Shown: positions 10,647 to 18,821 of the stretch, in pieces | Layout of the letters: each line of letters begins with the position of its first letter | Numbering within the stretch: the stretch's first letter is position 1 | NCBI GenBank assembly: GCA_958296065.1 | Contig: CATQHX010000034.1 | Coordinates: 1 to 54,818 of the forward strand | Direction of reading: 5' to 3' | Length of the DNA stretch: 54,818 nucleotides | Source of the DNA: Vicinamibacterales bacterium | Lineage (GTDB): Bacteria > Acidobacteriota > Vicinamibacteria > Vicinamibacterales > UBA8438 | The notes under the pieces: generated by a model | Told to the model about the DNA's origin: nothing | Seen by the model: only the letters and a program-made list of their open reading frames with translations | The model's database searches: none | Translations under genes and position numbers: made by a program

Positions 10647-11213
10647 TCAGGTGAACAACTCGCGGACGCGAACGGCAAAATCGCTGAGCACAGGAACACC
10701 GCTCAACGTGTCCTCTTCCGAGAGCGTCTCGGGCGCATAGCCCTGACGGTGCGCGACCACCGACCGCGCCTCCGGGTACACGACCCACACGAGCCGCGTA
10801 CCGGCTGCCAGCCAGTCTTGGATCTTGTCTCGGACCGCGCCGGTGGAGTCACCGGGAGACACGACCTCTACCGCGAGATCGGGCGCCAGTGCCAGGAACC
10901 CGGCCGGGGTCTCGTCCCCCAGCCGCTCACCCGCCACGAAAGCCACGTCCGGGGCTCGCACCGTATCCGGCCTGCGCCGCAGAAGGAAACCGGTCTCCGC
11001 CGCAAAGACCCGTCCAAGATTCCGGTCCCTGACGTGGATGCCAATGAAGAGCGCGAATGTGTGCGCAATCTGCCCGTGTCGTCCCCCCGCAGGCGCCATC
11101 ACAACGAGGTCCCCCCTCACGAGTTCCGTGCGCCTTCCTGCAGCCGAGAAGCGCGCCGAGAGATCGGGCAATTCGTCAGCCGTGATCGCGGTCTTCGCGG
11201 TGCTCACTGCCAT
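10647..11213 (-). CDS. Uma2 family endonuclease-like protein (PD-(D/E)XK fold)
   Basis: A 188-residue protein with the Uma2/DUF820 pattern: an N-terminal helix (ELPDLSARFSAAG), RTELVRGDLVVMAPAGGRHG, APDVAFV (catalytic Asp), and PDLAVEVVSPGDS with the second acidic pair, then VWVVYPEARSVVAHR. The nuclease fold is clear; biological roles of the family are largely unknown. It lies 17 nt upstream of the PtuA-like gene on the same strand, an arrangement that suggests a third component of the defence operon or a chance acquisition next to it. It is the first gene of the minus-strand run, so a promoter should lie in 11214-11300. Confidence 0.85.
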   Translation of the reverse strand: MAVSTAKTAITADELPDLSARFSAAGRRTELVRGDLVVMAPAGGRHGQIAHTFALFIGIHVRDRNLGRVFAAETGFLLRRRPDTVRAPDVAFVAGERLGDETPAGFLALAPDLAVEVVSPGDSTGAVRDKIQDWLAAGTRLVWVVYPEARSVVAHRQGYAPETLSEEDTLSGVPVLSDFAVRVRELFT

Positions 11214-11487
11214 CGTTCAACTCCAGAGACCATTGTACGCGGCCGGCCAGTCGTCTTCCGGGCAGGTCGATGCACCCGCCGGAGCCGCTTCACGTCTCGA
11301 GAACTCCAAGGTCACCCAGCGCCGTATGCAGGCTGCGTTCCAACTCCCGGAACGATCTCTTCGACTTCGGAACGCGTGAGGCGACTCTCCGAATCGGAGC
11401 ATCTCCGTCGACGGCGCAGGCAGTGGCCGGCGATGCACGACGGTCCGCAGTAGAATCGTCTGCCGGCACAGCACCCGAGAACCGCCA

Positions 11488-11745
11488 GTGTCTTCGATTG
11501 TTCGTCTGGTCGCAGAGATCCTGTGGCGTCTGGCCGCGCTCTCCGGCGGGACCGTATGCACGAGAGCCGGCCATGCACGCGAGACGATGCTGAAGTGGCT
11601 CGAGGAGCTGGAAGACCTCCACTTGGCGGAGGAACGACTGGTTGCGCCCGCCAAGCTGTGGTCTCACCGGGACTTGGAGGCCGATGAGGATCTCCTCCGA
11701 CCCGGCGCAAGGCCCACTGCGGACGCGCGGCCACCAACGGGATGA
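11488..11745 (+). CDS. Orphan ribbon-helix-helix antitoxin-like ORF, probably decayed
   Basis: An 85-residue ORF from GTG 11488. Residues 4-52 follow, in one frame, the pattern of RelB/CopG-type RHH antitoxins as I know them: VRL-x-AEI..RLAALS at the start, then TRAGHARETMLKWLEELEDLHLAEERL, where family members have T(K/R)AFYAREAIL.HLEDLEDL.LAE.RL. The conserved Phe-Tyr is Gly-His here and the C-terminal tail is off-pattern. No toxin gene follows: the stop overlaps the ABC ATPase start at 11742. It may be a remnant of a lost TA pair or an orphan regulator. The rest of 11214-11487 shows no supportable gene. Confidence 0.4.
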   Translation: MSSIVRLVAEILWRLAALSGGTVCTRAGHARETMLKWLEELEDLHLAEERLVAPAKLWSHRDLEADEDLLRPGARPTADARPPTG

Positions 11746-12662
11746 ATCCTGACCACGTTATCGAGGTCGACGCGATCCGCAAGGCGTACGGCCCGACCGT
11801 CGCGGCCGACGATGTCTCCTTCACGGTGCGGCGGGGCGAGATCTTCGGCCTGATCGGGCCGAACGGGGCCGGCAAGACCACGACGATGGAGTGCGTCGAG
11901 GGGCTGCGCGCGCCGGATTCCGGCCGGATCGAGGTGCTCGGGCTCGACCCGGTGGGTGACCGCCGGGCGCTCCAGCTCCGCATCGGCGTGCAACTGCAGG
12001 AGGCACAGCTCCAAAAGCGGATCAAGGTGCGGGAGGCCGTGGACTTCTGGCAATCGCTCTACCCGACCGCCGTGGAGGGCGGCCCGCTGCTGCGGCAGCT
12101 CGGGCTCCACGACAAGCGCGACGCCTGGTTCATGACCCTGTCGGGCGGCCAGAAGCAGCGGCTGTTCATCGCCCTGGCGCTGGTGAACGACCCGGAGGTG
12201 GTGTTTCTCGACGAGCTGACGACCGGCCTCGACCCACAGGCGCGGCGCGCGATCTGGGACCTGGTGCGCGGCATTCGCGACCGCGGCAAGACGGTTTTCC
12301 TGACAACCCACCTGATGGAGGAGGCCGAGCGCCTGTGCGACCGGGTGGCGATCCTCGATCACGGCCGGATCATCGACATGGATCGCCCCGCCGCGCTGGT
12401 CGAGCGGCACTGCCCGCAGCGCACCGTTGTAGTCGCCACGGACTTCCCCGCCGCCAGCGAGCGTTTCCGCACCGTTCCGAGCGCCACGACGGTCAGGAGC
12501 CTGGGAGGCCGGCACACGATCGACGGCCGGGGCGATGCCCTGGTCACCGACATCATCCACACCATCTCCGAGCACCGCATGCCGGTCTCGGAGTTCCGCA
12601 CCGTCCTGCCGACGCTGGAGGACGTCTTCCTCACGCTGACCGGCCGATCGATTCGAGCCTGA
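11742..12662 (+). CDS. ABC-2 type exporter, ATP-binding subunit (CcmA/DrrA-like)
   Basis: 306 residues. Walker A is GPNGAGKTT (39-47), the signature is LSGGQKQR, and Walker B VVFLDE is followed by LTTGLDPQARR, with Leu where most members have Pro. The H-loop is LTTHLMEEAERL, followed by the DrrA-type C-terminal extension ending PTLEDVFLTLTGRSIRA. It would power export of a drug, lipid or polysaccharide through the membrane protein encoded 9 nt downstream. The start at 11742 gives MNPDHVIEVDAIRKAYG, the normal N-terminus. Confidence 0.93.
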   Translation: MNPDHVIEVDAIRKAYGPTVAADDVSFTVRRGEIFGLIGPNGAGKTTTMECVEGLRAPDSGRIEVLGLDPVGDRRALQLRIGVQLQEAQLQKRIKVREAVDFWQSLYPTAVEGGPLLRQLGLHDKRDAWFMTLSGGQKQRLFIALALVNDPEVVFLDELTTGLDPQARRAIWDLVRGIRDRGKTVFLTTHLMEEAERLCDRVAILDHGRIIDMDRPAALVERHCPQRTVVVATDFPAASERFRTVPSATTVRSLGGRHTIDGRGDALVTDIIHTISEHRMPVSEFRTVLPTLEDVFLTLTGRSIRA

Positions 12663-12671
12663 GGCGGCACG

Positions 12672-13445
12672 ATGCAAGCGATGTTGCGACACCTGCTGCA
12701 TCTCACGTGGCTCGAGACGAAGATCTTCGTCCGCGAACCGCTGGGCGTGTTCGGCTCGGTAGCCGTACCGGTGCTGCTCTTTCTCGTGGTCGGGCGGATC
12801 GCAATCGGAAGCACGGATGCCCAGGCCATCCGGGAGGCCGCCCCCGGCGACGTGGAGTTTCTGCGAACAGACCTGCCCGTCTTCGTCGCCATCCTCATCA
12901 CCCTGAGCGCGGTCCTCTCGCTCGTCACCATCATCGCCATCTACCGCGAGGGGGGAATCCTGAAGCGGCTGCGCGCCACACCGGTCCGCCCGCCCACCAT
13001 CCTGCTCGCGCACGTGCTCGTCAAGCTGCTCTTCACTGCCGCGACGCTGGGCTTGATGGTGGCGGTCGGCCGGCGCTTCTACCCCATCGGCTTCGATGCG
13101 CCGCTGGCCGCGTTCACGGTAGCGCTCGCTTTCAGCACCTGGAGCCTGCTGTCCATCGGCTTCGTCATCGCCAGCGTCGTCCCGACCGCGAGATTCGCGC
13201 AGCCGCTTGGCGCACTGCTGCTCTACCCGATGATCCCGCTGTCGGGACTGTTCACGCCGATCGAGATGCTGCCGCCGGGGCTGGAGATGGTCGCGCGCTA
13301 CCTGCCGCTGACCTACGCGGTGTCGCTGCTTCGCGGCATCTGGTCCGGGAACGGGTGGTCGGCGCACCTCGGGGATGTCGCGGTGCTCGGCCTCGTCTTC
13401 CTGCTGGCGACCGCAGTCGCGTCGAAGACCTTTCGCTGGGAGTGA
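12672..13445 (+). CDS. ABC-2 type exporter permease
   Basis: 257 residues with about six hydrophobic helices. The protein starts MQAMLRHLLHLTWLETKIFVREP and has ILKRLRATPVRPPTILLAHVLVK in the middle and PLSGLFTPIEMLPPGLEMVARYLPLTYAVSLLRGIW near the C-terminus, the last being the ABC-2 permease signature region. It forms the membrane channel for the ATPase encoded just upstream. The substrate is unknown. No terminator-like hairpin is obvious directly after it. Confidence 0.92.
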   Translation: MQAMLRHLLHLTWLETKIFVREPLGVFGSVAVPVLLFLVVGRIAIGSTDAQAIREAAPGDVEFLRTDLPVFVAILITLSAVLSLVTIIAIYREGGILKRLRATPVRPPTILLAHVLVKLLFTAATLGLMVAVGRRFYPIGFDAPLAAFTVALAFSTWSLLSIGFVIASVVPTARFAQPLGALLLYPMIPLSGLFTPIEMLPPGLEMVARYLPLTYAVSLLRGIWSGNGWSAHLGDVAVLGLVFLLATAVASKTFRWE

Positions 13446-13971
13446 CAGCGGACCCCGCCCAAACACGCTTGGGCGCGGCGGAGTTCAAGGGCAAGGCATA
13501 CTGTGTTCATGAGGAATGTCGTAGCGCGGATCGCCAAGCGGATACTCGGCAGGGCGGGCCTGCCCGCCGCGGCACGCGCCTCCAGGCTGCGACCTTGCGC
13601 ACCGCTGACCGACTCTGCGAAACAAGAGGCCCGGATTCGGAGGGCCCGACAGCGCCTCAGCGAATTGAGCCAGCGTTCGACAGCCCGCATCGGCTCCCGC
13701 TCGTGGACGCGCGAGGAACTTCATGAGCGTTGAGGGTCGACTCCGAGGACTCGACGCCCCCCCGGCGATGCGACCACGCGACTCGGACGGCGAGCGGTAG
13801 CATCCGCGGGACGGACCCGGTACCCGACCCGCGAGAGTGCCGGAGGCGAACGGCCAGACAATTCCTACCGGGCGACGGAACGGGGTATATTGATCTGAGT
13901 CGCCCGCCCTATCGTCAATGGGCGGCTTAGTAGAGGGCCCCTGCGGGGGCCTTTTTTTATGTGGGGGCTCC
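13446..13971. other. Intergenic region with a promoter-like box and an attenuator-like leader
   Basis: No convincing gene lies between the exporter permease and the NYN gene. A 76-codon ORF at 13503-13733 shows no family features. At 13886-13891 TATATT resembles a -10 box, with no good -35. Downstream come a 6-bp hairpin (CCGCCC at about 13907, GGGCGG at 13920-13925) and then a strong intrinsic terminator at 13936-13958, immediately before the NYN start. A transcript starting near 13898 would therefore reach a terminator before the coding region. Confidence 0.5.
13936..13958 (+). terminator. Intrinsic terminator in the leader of the NYN gene
   Basis: A 6-bp G+C stem GGCCCC/GGGGCC with loop TGCG is followed by seven T residues (13952-13958). 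It sits 13 nt upstream of the GTG start at 13972 on the same strand, so it would act as an attenuator, or end an upstream small transcript, rather than end a gene. Confidence 0.75.
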
Positions 13972-14995
13972 GTGAATCGCATTGCCGTCTTCGTTGATGC
14001 AGGCTATCTCTTCGCCCAGGGTTCGGTCGAGCTTCACGGCGAAAAACTGACGCGCGGGGAATTGCGCCTGAACCACGAGGCCGTGGTTGCCAAGCTCCAA
14101 GCCTTCGCCGAGCAGGTCTCCGGTCTGCCTCTGTTGAGAATCTACTGGTACGACGGTACTTCTCAGGGTCCGACCTCCCAGCACATCACGTTGGCCGGTC
14201 AGACGAACGTGAAGATCCGACTCGGGTTCGTGAACTCCGTTGGCCAGCAGAAGGGCGTCGATTCCCTCATCGTGACCGACATAATCACGCTTGCACGCAA
14301 TCGGGCGATGGCGGAGTGCGTGCTCCTATCGGGGGGACGAGGACTTAACAGCCCGTGGCAAAAGCCCCGCTGCATTCGAACGGCGATGCATCCCGCGTGG
14401 ACTGCGTTGCTCCTCGGTCGAATATGCCCAATATGCTTCCTCGTCGCGCCTTGCCACGCGGGCGCCTCGCCGTTCTCGGTGCGACGCGGGGTTTCACCAC
14501 GGACTGTTAAGGGTCGGGGTCCAGCAGGCGCAGGAGTACGGAATCCGGGTCCACTTGCTGGGCATCAAACCCGCGCGAGGGAACCAGTCGGTCTTTCTCC
14601 TACAGGAGGCCGATGCGACGTATCAGTGGGAAGCATGCGACATCGGCACATTCCTCACGTGCAGTCCCCACGAGAGGCCGGATGCGCATTCGGACGCTCC
14701 ATAGACTCCGACTCCGGAGACGCTCTCGGAAGGAACCGATCTACTCGCGAGTGCAGCACGACAGATAGCCGCCACGGTGCCCGCGACGGATATCGCGGCA
14801 CTCGTCGAGACCATCCGTGCGACGAATATGCGACCACGGGAGATCGACGCACAACTTCTGGCAACCTCGCGGCGTGAACTCGGCCACGACCTCAACCCAG
14901 CCCAGAAACTCCACGTTCGGAATACATTCCTGAACTCGCTTGAGGCCCGGCTCAGCGAATCCCCCGACCCGACACCGGAATCCATCGCGACGTAG
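13972..14995 (+). pseudogene. NYN-domain (LabA-like) protein gene, interrupted
   Basis: Residues 1-120 from GTG 13972 read as a NYN/PIN-like RNase domain: RIAVFVDAGYLF (catalytic Asp), LPLLRIYWYDGT, KGVDSLIVTDIITLARN, AECVLLSG. Three lesions follow. An extra G in the run 14331-14336 shifts the frame just where SGDEDL is expected. A 166-bp foldback element lies at 14345-14510. An in-frame TAG occurs at 14702-14704. The reading resumes in frame after the element (RVGVQQAQEYGIRVHLLGI) and again after the TAG, ending at 14995 (RNTFLNSLEARL). The ancestral protein would be about 285 residues. The element adds 162 nt net, a multiple of three, so the G and the TAG are the frame-breaking lesions. Confidence 0.85.
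14345..14510. mobile_element. 166-bp foldback MITE inserted in the NYN gene
   Basis: The ends are imperfect inverted repeats, TTAACAGCCCGTGG at the left and the complement of TTAACAGTCCGTGG at the right. Complementarity continues inward for most of each arm (for example CCCGCGTGG at 14392-14400 with CCACGCGGG at 14454-14462, and AACGGCGA with TCGCCGTT). TTAA stands at both ends, so the target duplication is TTAA or TA. Removing 162 nt restores GAC TTA AGG GTC, which encodes the expected NYN sequence. There is no internal coding capacity. A diverged copy is at about 17574-17743. Confidence 0.8.
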
Positions 14996-15064
14996 CAAGG
15001 ACTCTCTTGCGGCGTGGTCTGACGCCCTTCGAACCGTGTCGAGAAAACGTCTTCACGAGTCGCG

Positions 15065-16054
15065 CTACCGTCGCTGCAGCACCATCACCCAGCGATCGTG
15101 GCCCTCGCGCTCGCTGTCCCCGACCACTGCCAGCACCAGCGAGCCGGCCGCCGAGACGTCGCGCGCCGGGCGGGGCGTCTCGAAGCCGCCCGCCGCCACC
15201 GGATTGGCCGGGTCCGACAGATCCACCACCTGCACGCCGGCCTCGGTATCGGCCACGTAGGCGTAATCGCCATCCACCGAAACGCGAGTCGCGCGGCCGG
15301 GCGTCTCGAACGACGACAGCTTGCTCGGCGCGGCCGGATCCGAGACGTCGTAGACCTGCAGGTCTCCCCCGCCGGCCCCGACGATGAGCGTCGGCCGCGA
15401 GCCCGTGCCCACCGACACCTCGATGTCCCGTGGCGCCGCGGGTGCGTGGATCACGCCGACCGGCTCCGGCATCCCGGGCCTGGAGAGGTCGAACACGTAG
15501 AGCCCTGACGGCGAATCGGTGGCGTAGGCGATGGTCCCCGCGGTGACCACGTCGCGGGCGTACCCGTCGAGGAAGAACGAGCCAATCCCGGCCGGCGCCG
15601 TCTCATCCGCTACATCGATCAGGACGAAGCCCTCCATGTGGTCGATAATGCCCACCTTGCCGCTCGCGACATCGCCGATCTTCGTCTGCCCGAGGGTCTT
15701 GTGCTGGCCCAGCAGCGCCGGCGCGTCCGGGTCCGAGATGTCGAGAATGCCGAGACCGAAGAAGTTGGCGCCGACGTAGGCCCGGTCATCGGCCAACCGG
15801 AAGCCCCAGATCTCCTGCGGAAAGGTGTGCGAGCCGCGCGCGACGGGATTCGCCGGGTCGGAGATGTCGTGGATGGTGAACGTGTGTCCGCCGGACACGT
15901 AGGCGTGGTCGCCCCGGACCCGCACCAGCTCCGCCGGCCCCGGGATCTCCCCCACCGGCTCGAGCGTCACGCCCTGGGCGGCGGCGCCCGCCGCGATCGA
16001 ACCCGCCGCAACGGCCAGGACCGCACCGCGCATCATCGTCTGCAACGTCGTCAC
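15065..16054 (-). CDS. Secreted LVIVD-repeat beta-propeller protein
   Basis: 329 residues from GTG 16054. That start has an upstream GGGAGGCGGG Shine-Dalgarno and overlaps the preceding PQQ-like gene by 4 nt (GTGA). The N-terminal signal peptide ends near AAGAAAQG. It is followed by repeated units of the LVIVD type (DHAYVSGGHTFTIHDISDPANPV, YVGANFFGLGILDISDPDAP, YAYVADTEAGVQVVDLSDPANPV), about seven blades. Such proteins are exported, and their ligands are mostly unknown. Coupling to the PQQ-like propeller suggests a joint extracellular or periplasmic function. Confidence 0.88.
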   Translation of the reverse strand: MTTLQTMMRGAVLAVAAGSIAAGAAAQGVTLEPVGEIPGPAELVRVRGDHAYVSGGHTFTIHDISDPANPVARGSHTFPQEIWGFRLADDRAYVGANFFGLGILDISDPDAPALLGQHKTLGQTKIGDVASGKVGIIDHMEGFVLIDVADETAPAGIGSFFLDGYARDVVTAGTIAYATDSPSGLYVFDLSRPGMPEPVGVIHAPAAPRDIEVSVGTGSRPTLIVGAGGGDLQVYDVSDPAAPSKLSSFETPGRATRVSVDGDYAYVADTEAGVQVVDLSDPANPVAAGGFETPRPARDVSAAGSLVLAVVGDSEREGHDRWVMVLQRR

Positions 16055-17439
16055 TGCCCGCCTCCCTTCGCAATCCGATAGAGCTTCGACTGGGTCCGGA
16101 TGAAGAGGCTGCCGCGCGCGATGGCCGGCGTCGCGAGCGTCATCTCGTTCAACGCGTTCTTGTGGAGAATCTCGAACTCCGATCCCGCCTTCACCACGTA
16201 GGTCTCGCCGTCCTCGCTCAACAGGAAGAGCTTGCCGTTGTAGGCCCACGGCGAGGCGGTGAACCCGTTGCCGATCTCCAGGCGCCGGCGCCCGAAGATC
16301 TCCTCGCCGGTGCGCGCGTCGTGCGCGACCAGGAAGCCGCGGTCGAGCAGCGTGTAGTAGATGTCGCCGTAGACGATGGCGGTCGTGTTGTAGGTCCCGA
16401 GCAGCGGATACGACCAGGCGATGTCCTCCGAGGAGGTGAGCGGACCGGGGAAGCCGGAGGTGATGCCGCGCCGCATCGCATCTTCCGGAAAGAGCGAGAT
16501 GTCTCCCGACGCGCCTGGCCGCACGGCGTACACCGGCCGCAGGCCGCCGCCGGGATAGCCGGAGCTGATGTAGACCAGGCCATGGCTGGAGAAGGGCGTC
16601 GGGATGGTGAGCCCCGACATGCCATGGAGCTCCCAGAGCAGCTCGCCATCGAGATCGTAGGACCGCACCCCCTGCGTGCCGGCGGTCACGAGCTCCGTCC
16701 GCAGGTCGTGCTCCCAGACGAACGGCGTCGACCAGTTCTGGCCCTGCTCGTCGCGCTCGATCTCCCAGATCTTCTCGCCGGTGTCCTTGTCGAAGGCGGC
16801 GAGGAACGAACGGGTGGTGTTGTCGTTGACGATGTACAGCCGGTCGTCGTGGAGAATCGGCGACGCGGCGGTCCCCATCTCCAGCAACGTGTTGTAGACG
16901 TCGAGCTCCCGGGTCCAAATGGTCTCGCCGCTCATGTTGAATGCCGCGACCTGACCGATGGCGCCGAAATAGACGTACACGCGCCGGCCGTCGGTGACCG
17001 GCGTCTCCGACGCGAAACTGTTCTTCAGGTGCCGCTTGCCCGGCGGGGGGGCGCTGTAGAGCTCGCGTTGCCAGCGGAGGCGGCCCGTGTGGAAGTCGAT
17101 GGCATAGAGCATCCAGCGGTGCTCGTTCAGCGAGGCCTCCGACCCGTTTTCCATGCCCGGGTCGTAGAGCCCCTTGATCGGTTCCGGCTCGTCGCCGGCG
17201 CTGATGGCGCTGGTGATGAACACGTTGTCGCCCACGACGACCGGCGAGCTCCAGGCCAGCCCGGGAATGTCGACCGTCCAGACGACGTTTTCGGTCTCGC
17301 TCCAGCGCTCCGGAAGGCCCGGATCGTCGGGGACGACGCCTGCGGCGGGTCCCCGGAACTGCAGCCAGTCCTCCTGTCCCGCGGCGGCGGACCCGGCGAC
17401 AAGCAGCACGCTCACTGCAACGACGACGATCCGGTGCAT
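16051..17439 (-). CDS. Secreted PQQ-like beta-propeller repeat protein, copy 1
   Basis: 462 residues. The signal peptide is MHRIVVVAVSVLLVAGSAAAGQ, then WLQFRGPAAGVVPDDPGLPERW and successive PQQ-like blades with DRLYIVNDNTTRSFLAAFDKDTGEKIWEIE, RSYDLDGELLWELHGMSG, and FTASPWAYNGKLFLLSEDG. These eight-bladed proteins resemble BamB and the PQQ-dehydrogenase propeller but show no obvious PQQ or metal catalytic residues that I can assign. It is the upstream gene of a two-gene operon with the LVIVD protein. It is about as long as, and closely similar to, the copies at 20043 and 36046. Confidence 0.9.
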   Translation of the reverse strand: MHRIVVVAVSVLLVAGSAAAGQEDWLQFRGPAAGVVPDDPGLPERWSETENVVWTVDIPGLAWSSPVVVGDNVFITSAISAGDEPEPIKGLYDPGMENGSEASLNEHRWMLYAIDFHTGRLRWQRELYSAPPPGKRHLKNSFASETPVTDGRRVYVYFGAIGQVAAFNMSGETIWTRELDVYNTLLEMGTAASPILHDDRLYIVNDNTTRSFLAAFDKDTGEKIWEIERDEQGQNWSTPFVWEHDLRTELVTAGTQGVRSYDLDGELLWELHGMSGLTIPTPFSSHGLVYISSGYPGGGLRPVYAVRPGASGDISLFPEDAMRRGITSGFPGPLTSSEDIAWSYPLLGTYNTTAIVYGDIYYTLLDRGFLVAHDARTGEEIFGRRRLEIGNGFTASPWAYNGKLFLLSEDGETYVVKAGSEFEILHKNALNEMTLATPAIARGSLFIRTQSKLYRIAKGGGQ

Positions 17440-17573
17440 CGGCTCTCTCCTTCGACCAGGTCCGGTACGCGCCCGCGCGCATCCGCGCCGCCGTGCATAC
17501 CGGACGGTTCGTGGCACTGCGCGAACGAGGCACCGTGCGTGCCCCCCCTACTGTTACGACGCCCGATTCGCGT

Positions 17574-17743
17574 GTCAAGCATCCCGGGCCGCACGCCGCG
17601 CTGCATTCGAGTCGTACGCATCCCGCCTCACCGGCATGGCTCCCGGCTCGGAGTTGGCGAGTACGTTCCTCGTCGCGCCGCGCATGAGAATCGAGGTGCC
17701 TCGCCGCTCCGGCTGCGGCGTGGAGTTCGTCACGGACTGCAAG
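17574..17743. mobile_element. Diverged second copy of the foldback MITE
   Basis: Homologous to 14345-14510 along most of its length. Shared words include GCTGCATTCGA, GCATCCCGC, TTCCTCGTCGCGCC, GCCTCGCCG and CACGGACTG in the same order and spacing. The terminal TTAA is degraded here (right end CACGGACTGCAAG), so boundaries are approximate. It occupies the 365-bp gap between the divergent PQQ-like gene (minus) and the YACHEGN gene (plus). A promoter-like TAATAG at 17763-17768 lies just after it. Confidence 0.6.
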
Positions 17744-17804
17744 ACCCACCCAAACCGGGACATAATAGGCAGTTACACCAACAGTTCTCATCAGGAGGTA
17801 TCGG

Positions 17805-18794
17805 ATGCGATTCCGGCCGTCCGTTTCGATCAGCCTCGCGGCGACGCTCGCCGCCGTCCTGTTCATCCCGATCGCGGCGGCCGGCCAGGACGACGCCTGG
17901 CAGCCGCCGCGCAACGCCGACGGGCGCCCCGACCTGCAGGGCGTCTGGGACTTCCGCAGCCTGACGCCGCTCGAGCGTCCCGAGGCCATCGCCGACCAGG
18001 ACGTCTTCACCGCGGAGGAGGCCGCGCAGTTCACCGAGGAGCGGCTCGCCGCGCTCGACAAGGACCAGGCCGGACCCGATGGCCGTATCCCGTTGTCGGG
18101 CGGCTACAACGACTTCTGGTGGGACTACGGCCGGGAGCTCACCGACGACCTGCGGACGTCCCTCGTCGTCGACCCGCCCGACGGCCGCGTGCCGGCGCTC
18201 ACGCCGGCCGGCCGGGAGCGCACCGACAAGCGCCGCACCGCCCTGGGCCGCGACGCGCACGGTCCGGAGGACCGCGGGGCCTTCGAGCGCTGCATCCTCG
18301 GCTTCAACGCCGGCCCGCCGATGAATCCGAGCGCCTACAACAACAACATGCAGCTCTTCCAGACCGCCGATCACATCGTCATCCTCAACGAGATGGTGCA
18401 CGACGCGCGAGTCGTCCCGCTCGACGGCTCGGATCACCTGCCGGACGGCGTGCGGCAGTGGCGCGGCGACTCGCGCGGGCGCTGGGAGGACGACACCCTC
18501 GTAATCGAGACGAAGAACTTCACCGCCAAGACCTCGTTCCGGGGTACGGGTCCCGGACTGCACCTCGTCGAGCGGTTCACGCGGGTGGCGGAGGGAACGC
18601 TTCTGTACGAGTACACCGTCACCGATCCCGAATCGTTCGAACGTCCCTGGTCGGTCGCCGTGCCGATGCGGAAAAACGATCTGCCGGTCTTCGAGTACGC
18701 CTGCCACGAGGGTAACTACGGCATGCTGAACCTGATGGTGAGCGCGCGGGCCGAGGACGCCCGCAAGGCCGCGGAAGCCGCCGCCGGACGCTGA
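17805..18794 (+). CDS. Secreted YACHEGN-family protein of unknown function, copy 1
   Basis: 329 residues, with Shine-Dalgarno AGGAGG at 17793-17798. The signal peptide ends near AAAGQ. Landmarks in order: PDLQGVW, LTPLERP, GGYNDFWW, TSLVVDPPDGRVP, ERCILGF (Cys163), YNNNMQLFQTADHIVILNE, HDARVVPLDG, RQWRGDSRGRWEDDTLVIET, ERFTRV, DPESFERPW and FEYACHEGNYGML (Cys300). After signal removal only these two cysteines remain, which would fit a disulfide. The function of the family is unknown to me. Six more copies occur in this window; the next follows 27 nt downstream. Confidence 0.88.
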   Translation: MRFRPSVSISLAATLAAVLFIPIAAAGQDDAWQPPRNADGRPDLQGVWDFRSLTPLERPEAIADQDVFTAEEAAQFTEERLAALDKDQAGPDGRIPLSGGYNDFWWDYGRELTDDLRTSLVVDPPDGRVPALTPAGRERTDKRRTALGRDAHGPEDRGAFERCILGFNAGPPMNPSAYNNNMQLFQTADHIVILNEMVHDARVVPLDGSDHLPDGVRQWRGDSRGRWEDDTLVIETKNFTAKTSFRGTGPGLHLVERFTRVAEGTLLYEYTVTDPESFERPWSVAVPMRKNDLPVFEYACHEGNYGMLNLMVSARAEDARKAAEAAAGR

Positions 18795-18821
18795 CGAGAA
18801 TCAACGCAAGGAGTATTCGCG

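Noticed and set aside
12202..12230. Walker B followed by LTTGLD instead of PTTGLD in the ABC-2 ATPase, considered as a defect
   Set aside because: The catalytic Glu and the D-loop are intact, and this Leu variant occurs in drug-export ATPases, so no loss of function is implied.
11664..13466. A 600-codon minus-strand frame opposite the ABC-2 exporter
   Set aside because: The two plus-strand ABC genes have complete motifs; the antisense frame is low-complexity Arg/Asp/Glu sequence without any domain.
13503..13733. A 76-codon ORF that ends in SWTREELHER, a tail seen in some small antitoxins
   Set aside because: The rest shows no fold pattern, no toxin follows and there is no ribosome site; not enough to call a gene.
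16051..17439. PQQ-dependent dehydrogenase activity for the PQQ-like propellers
   Set aside because: They lack the length, the adjacent-Cys pair and the catalytic Asp environment of quinoprotein dehydrogenases, and no PQQ biosynthesis gene is in the window.
15065..18061. A 998-codon open frame on the minus strand
   Set aside because: Only the part up to GTG 16054 is real (LVIVD protein). The upstream part is a shadow of the PQQ-like gene in another frame and runs antisense to YACHEGN copy 1.
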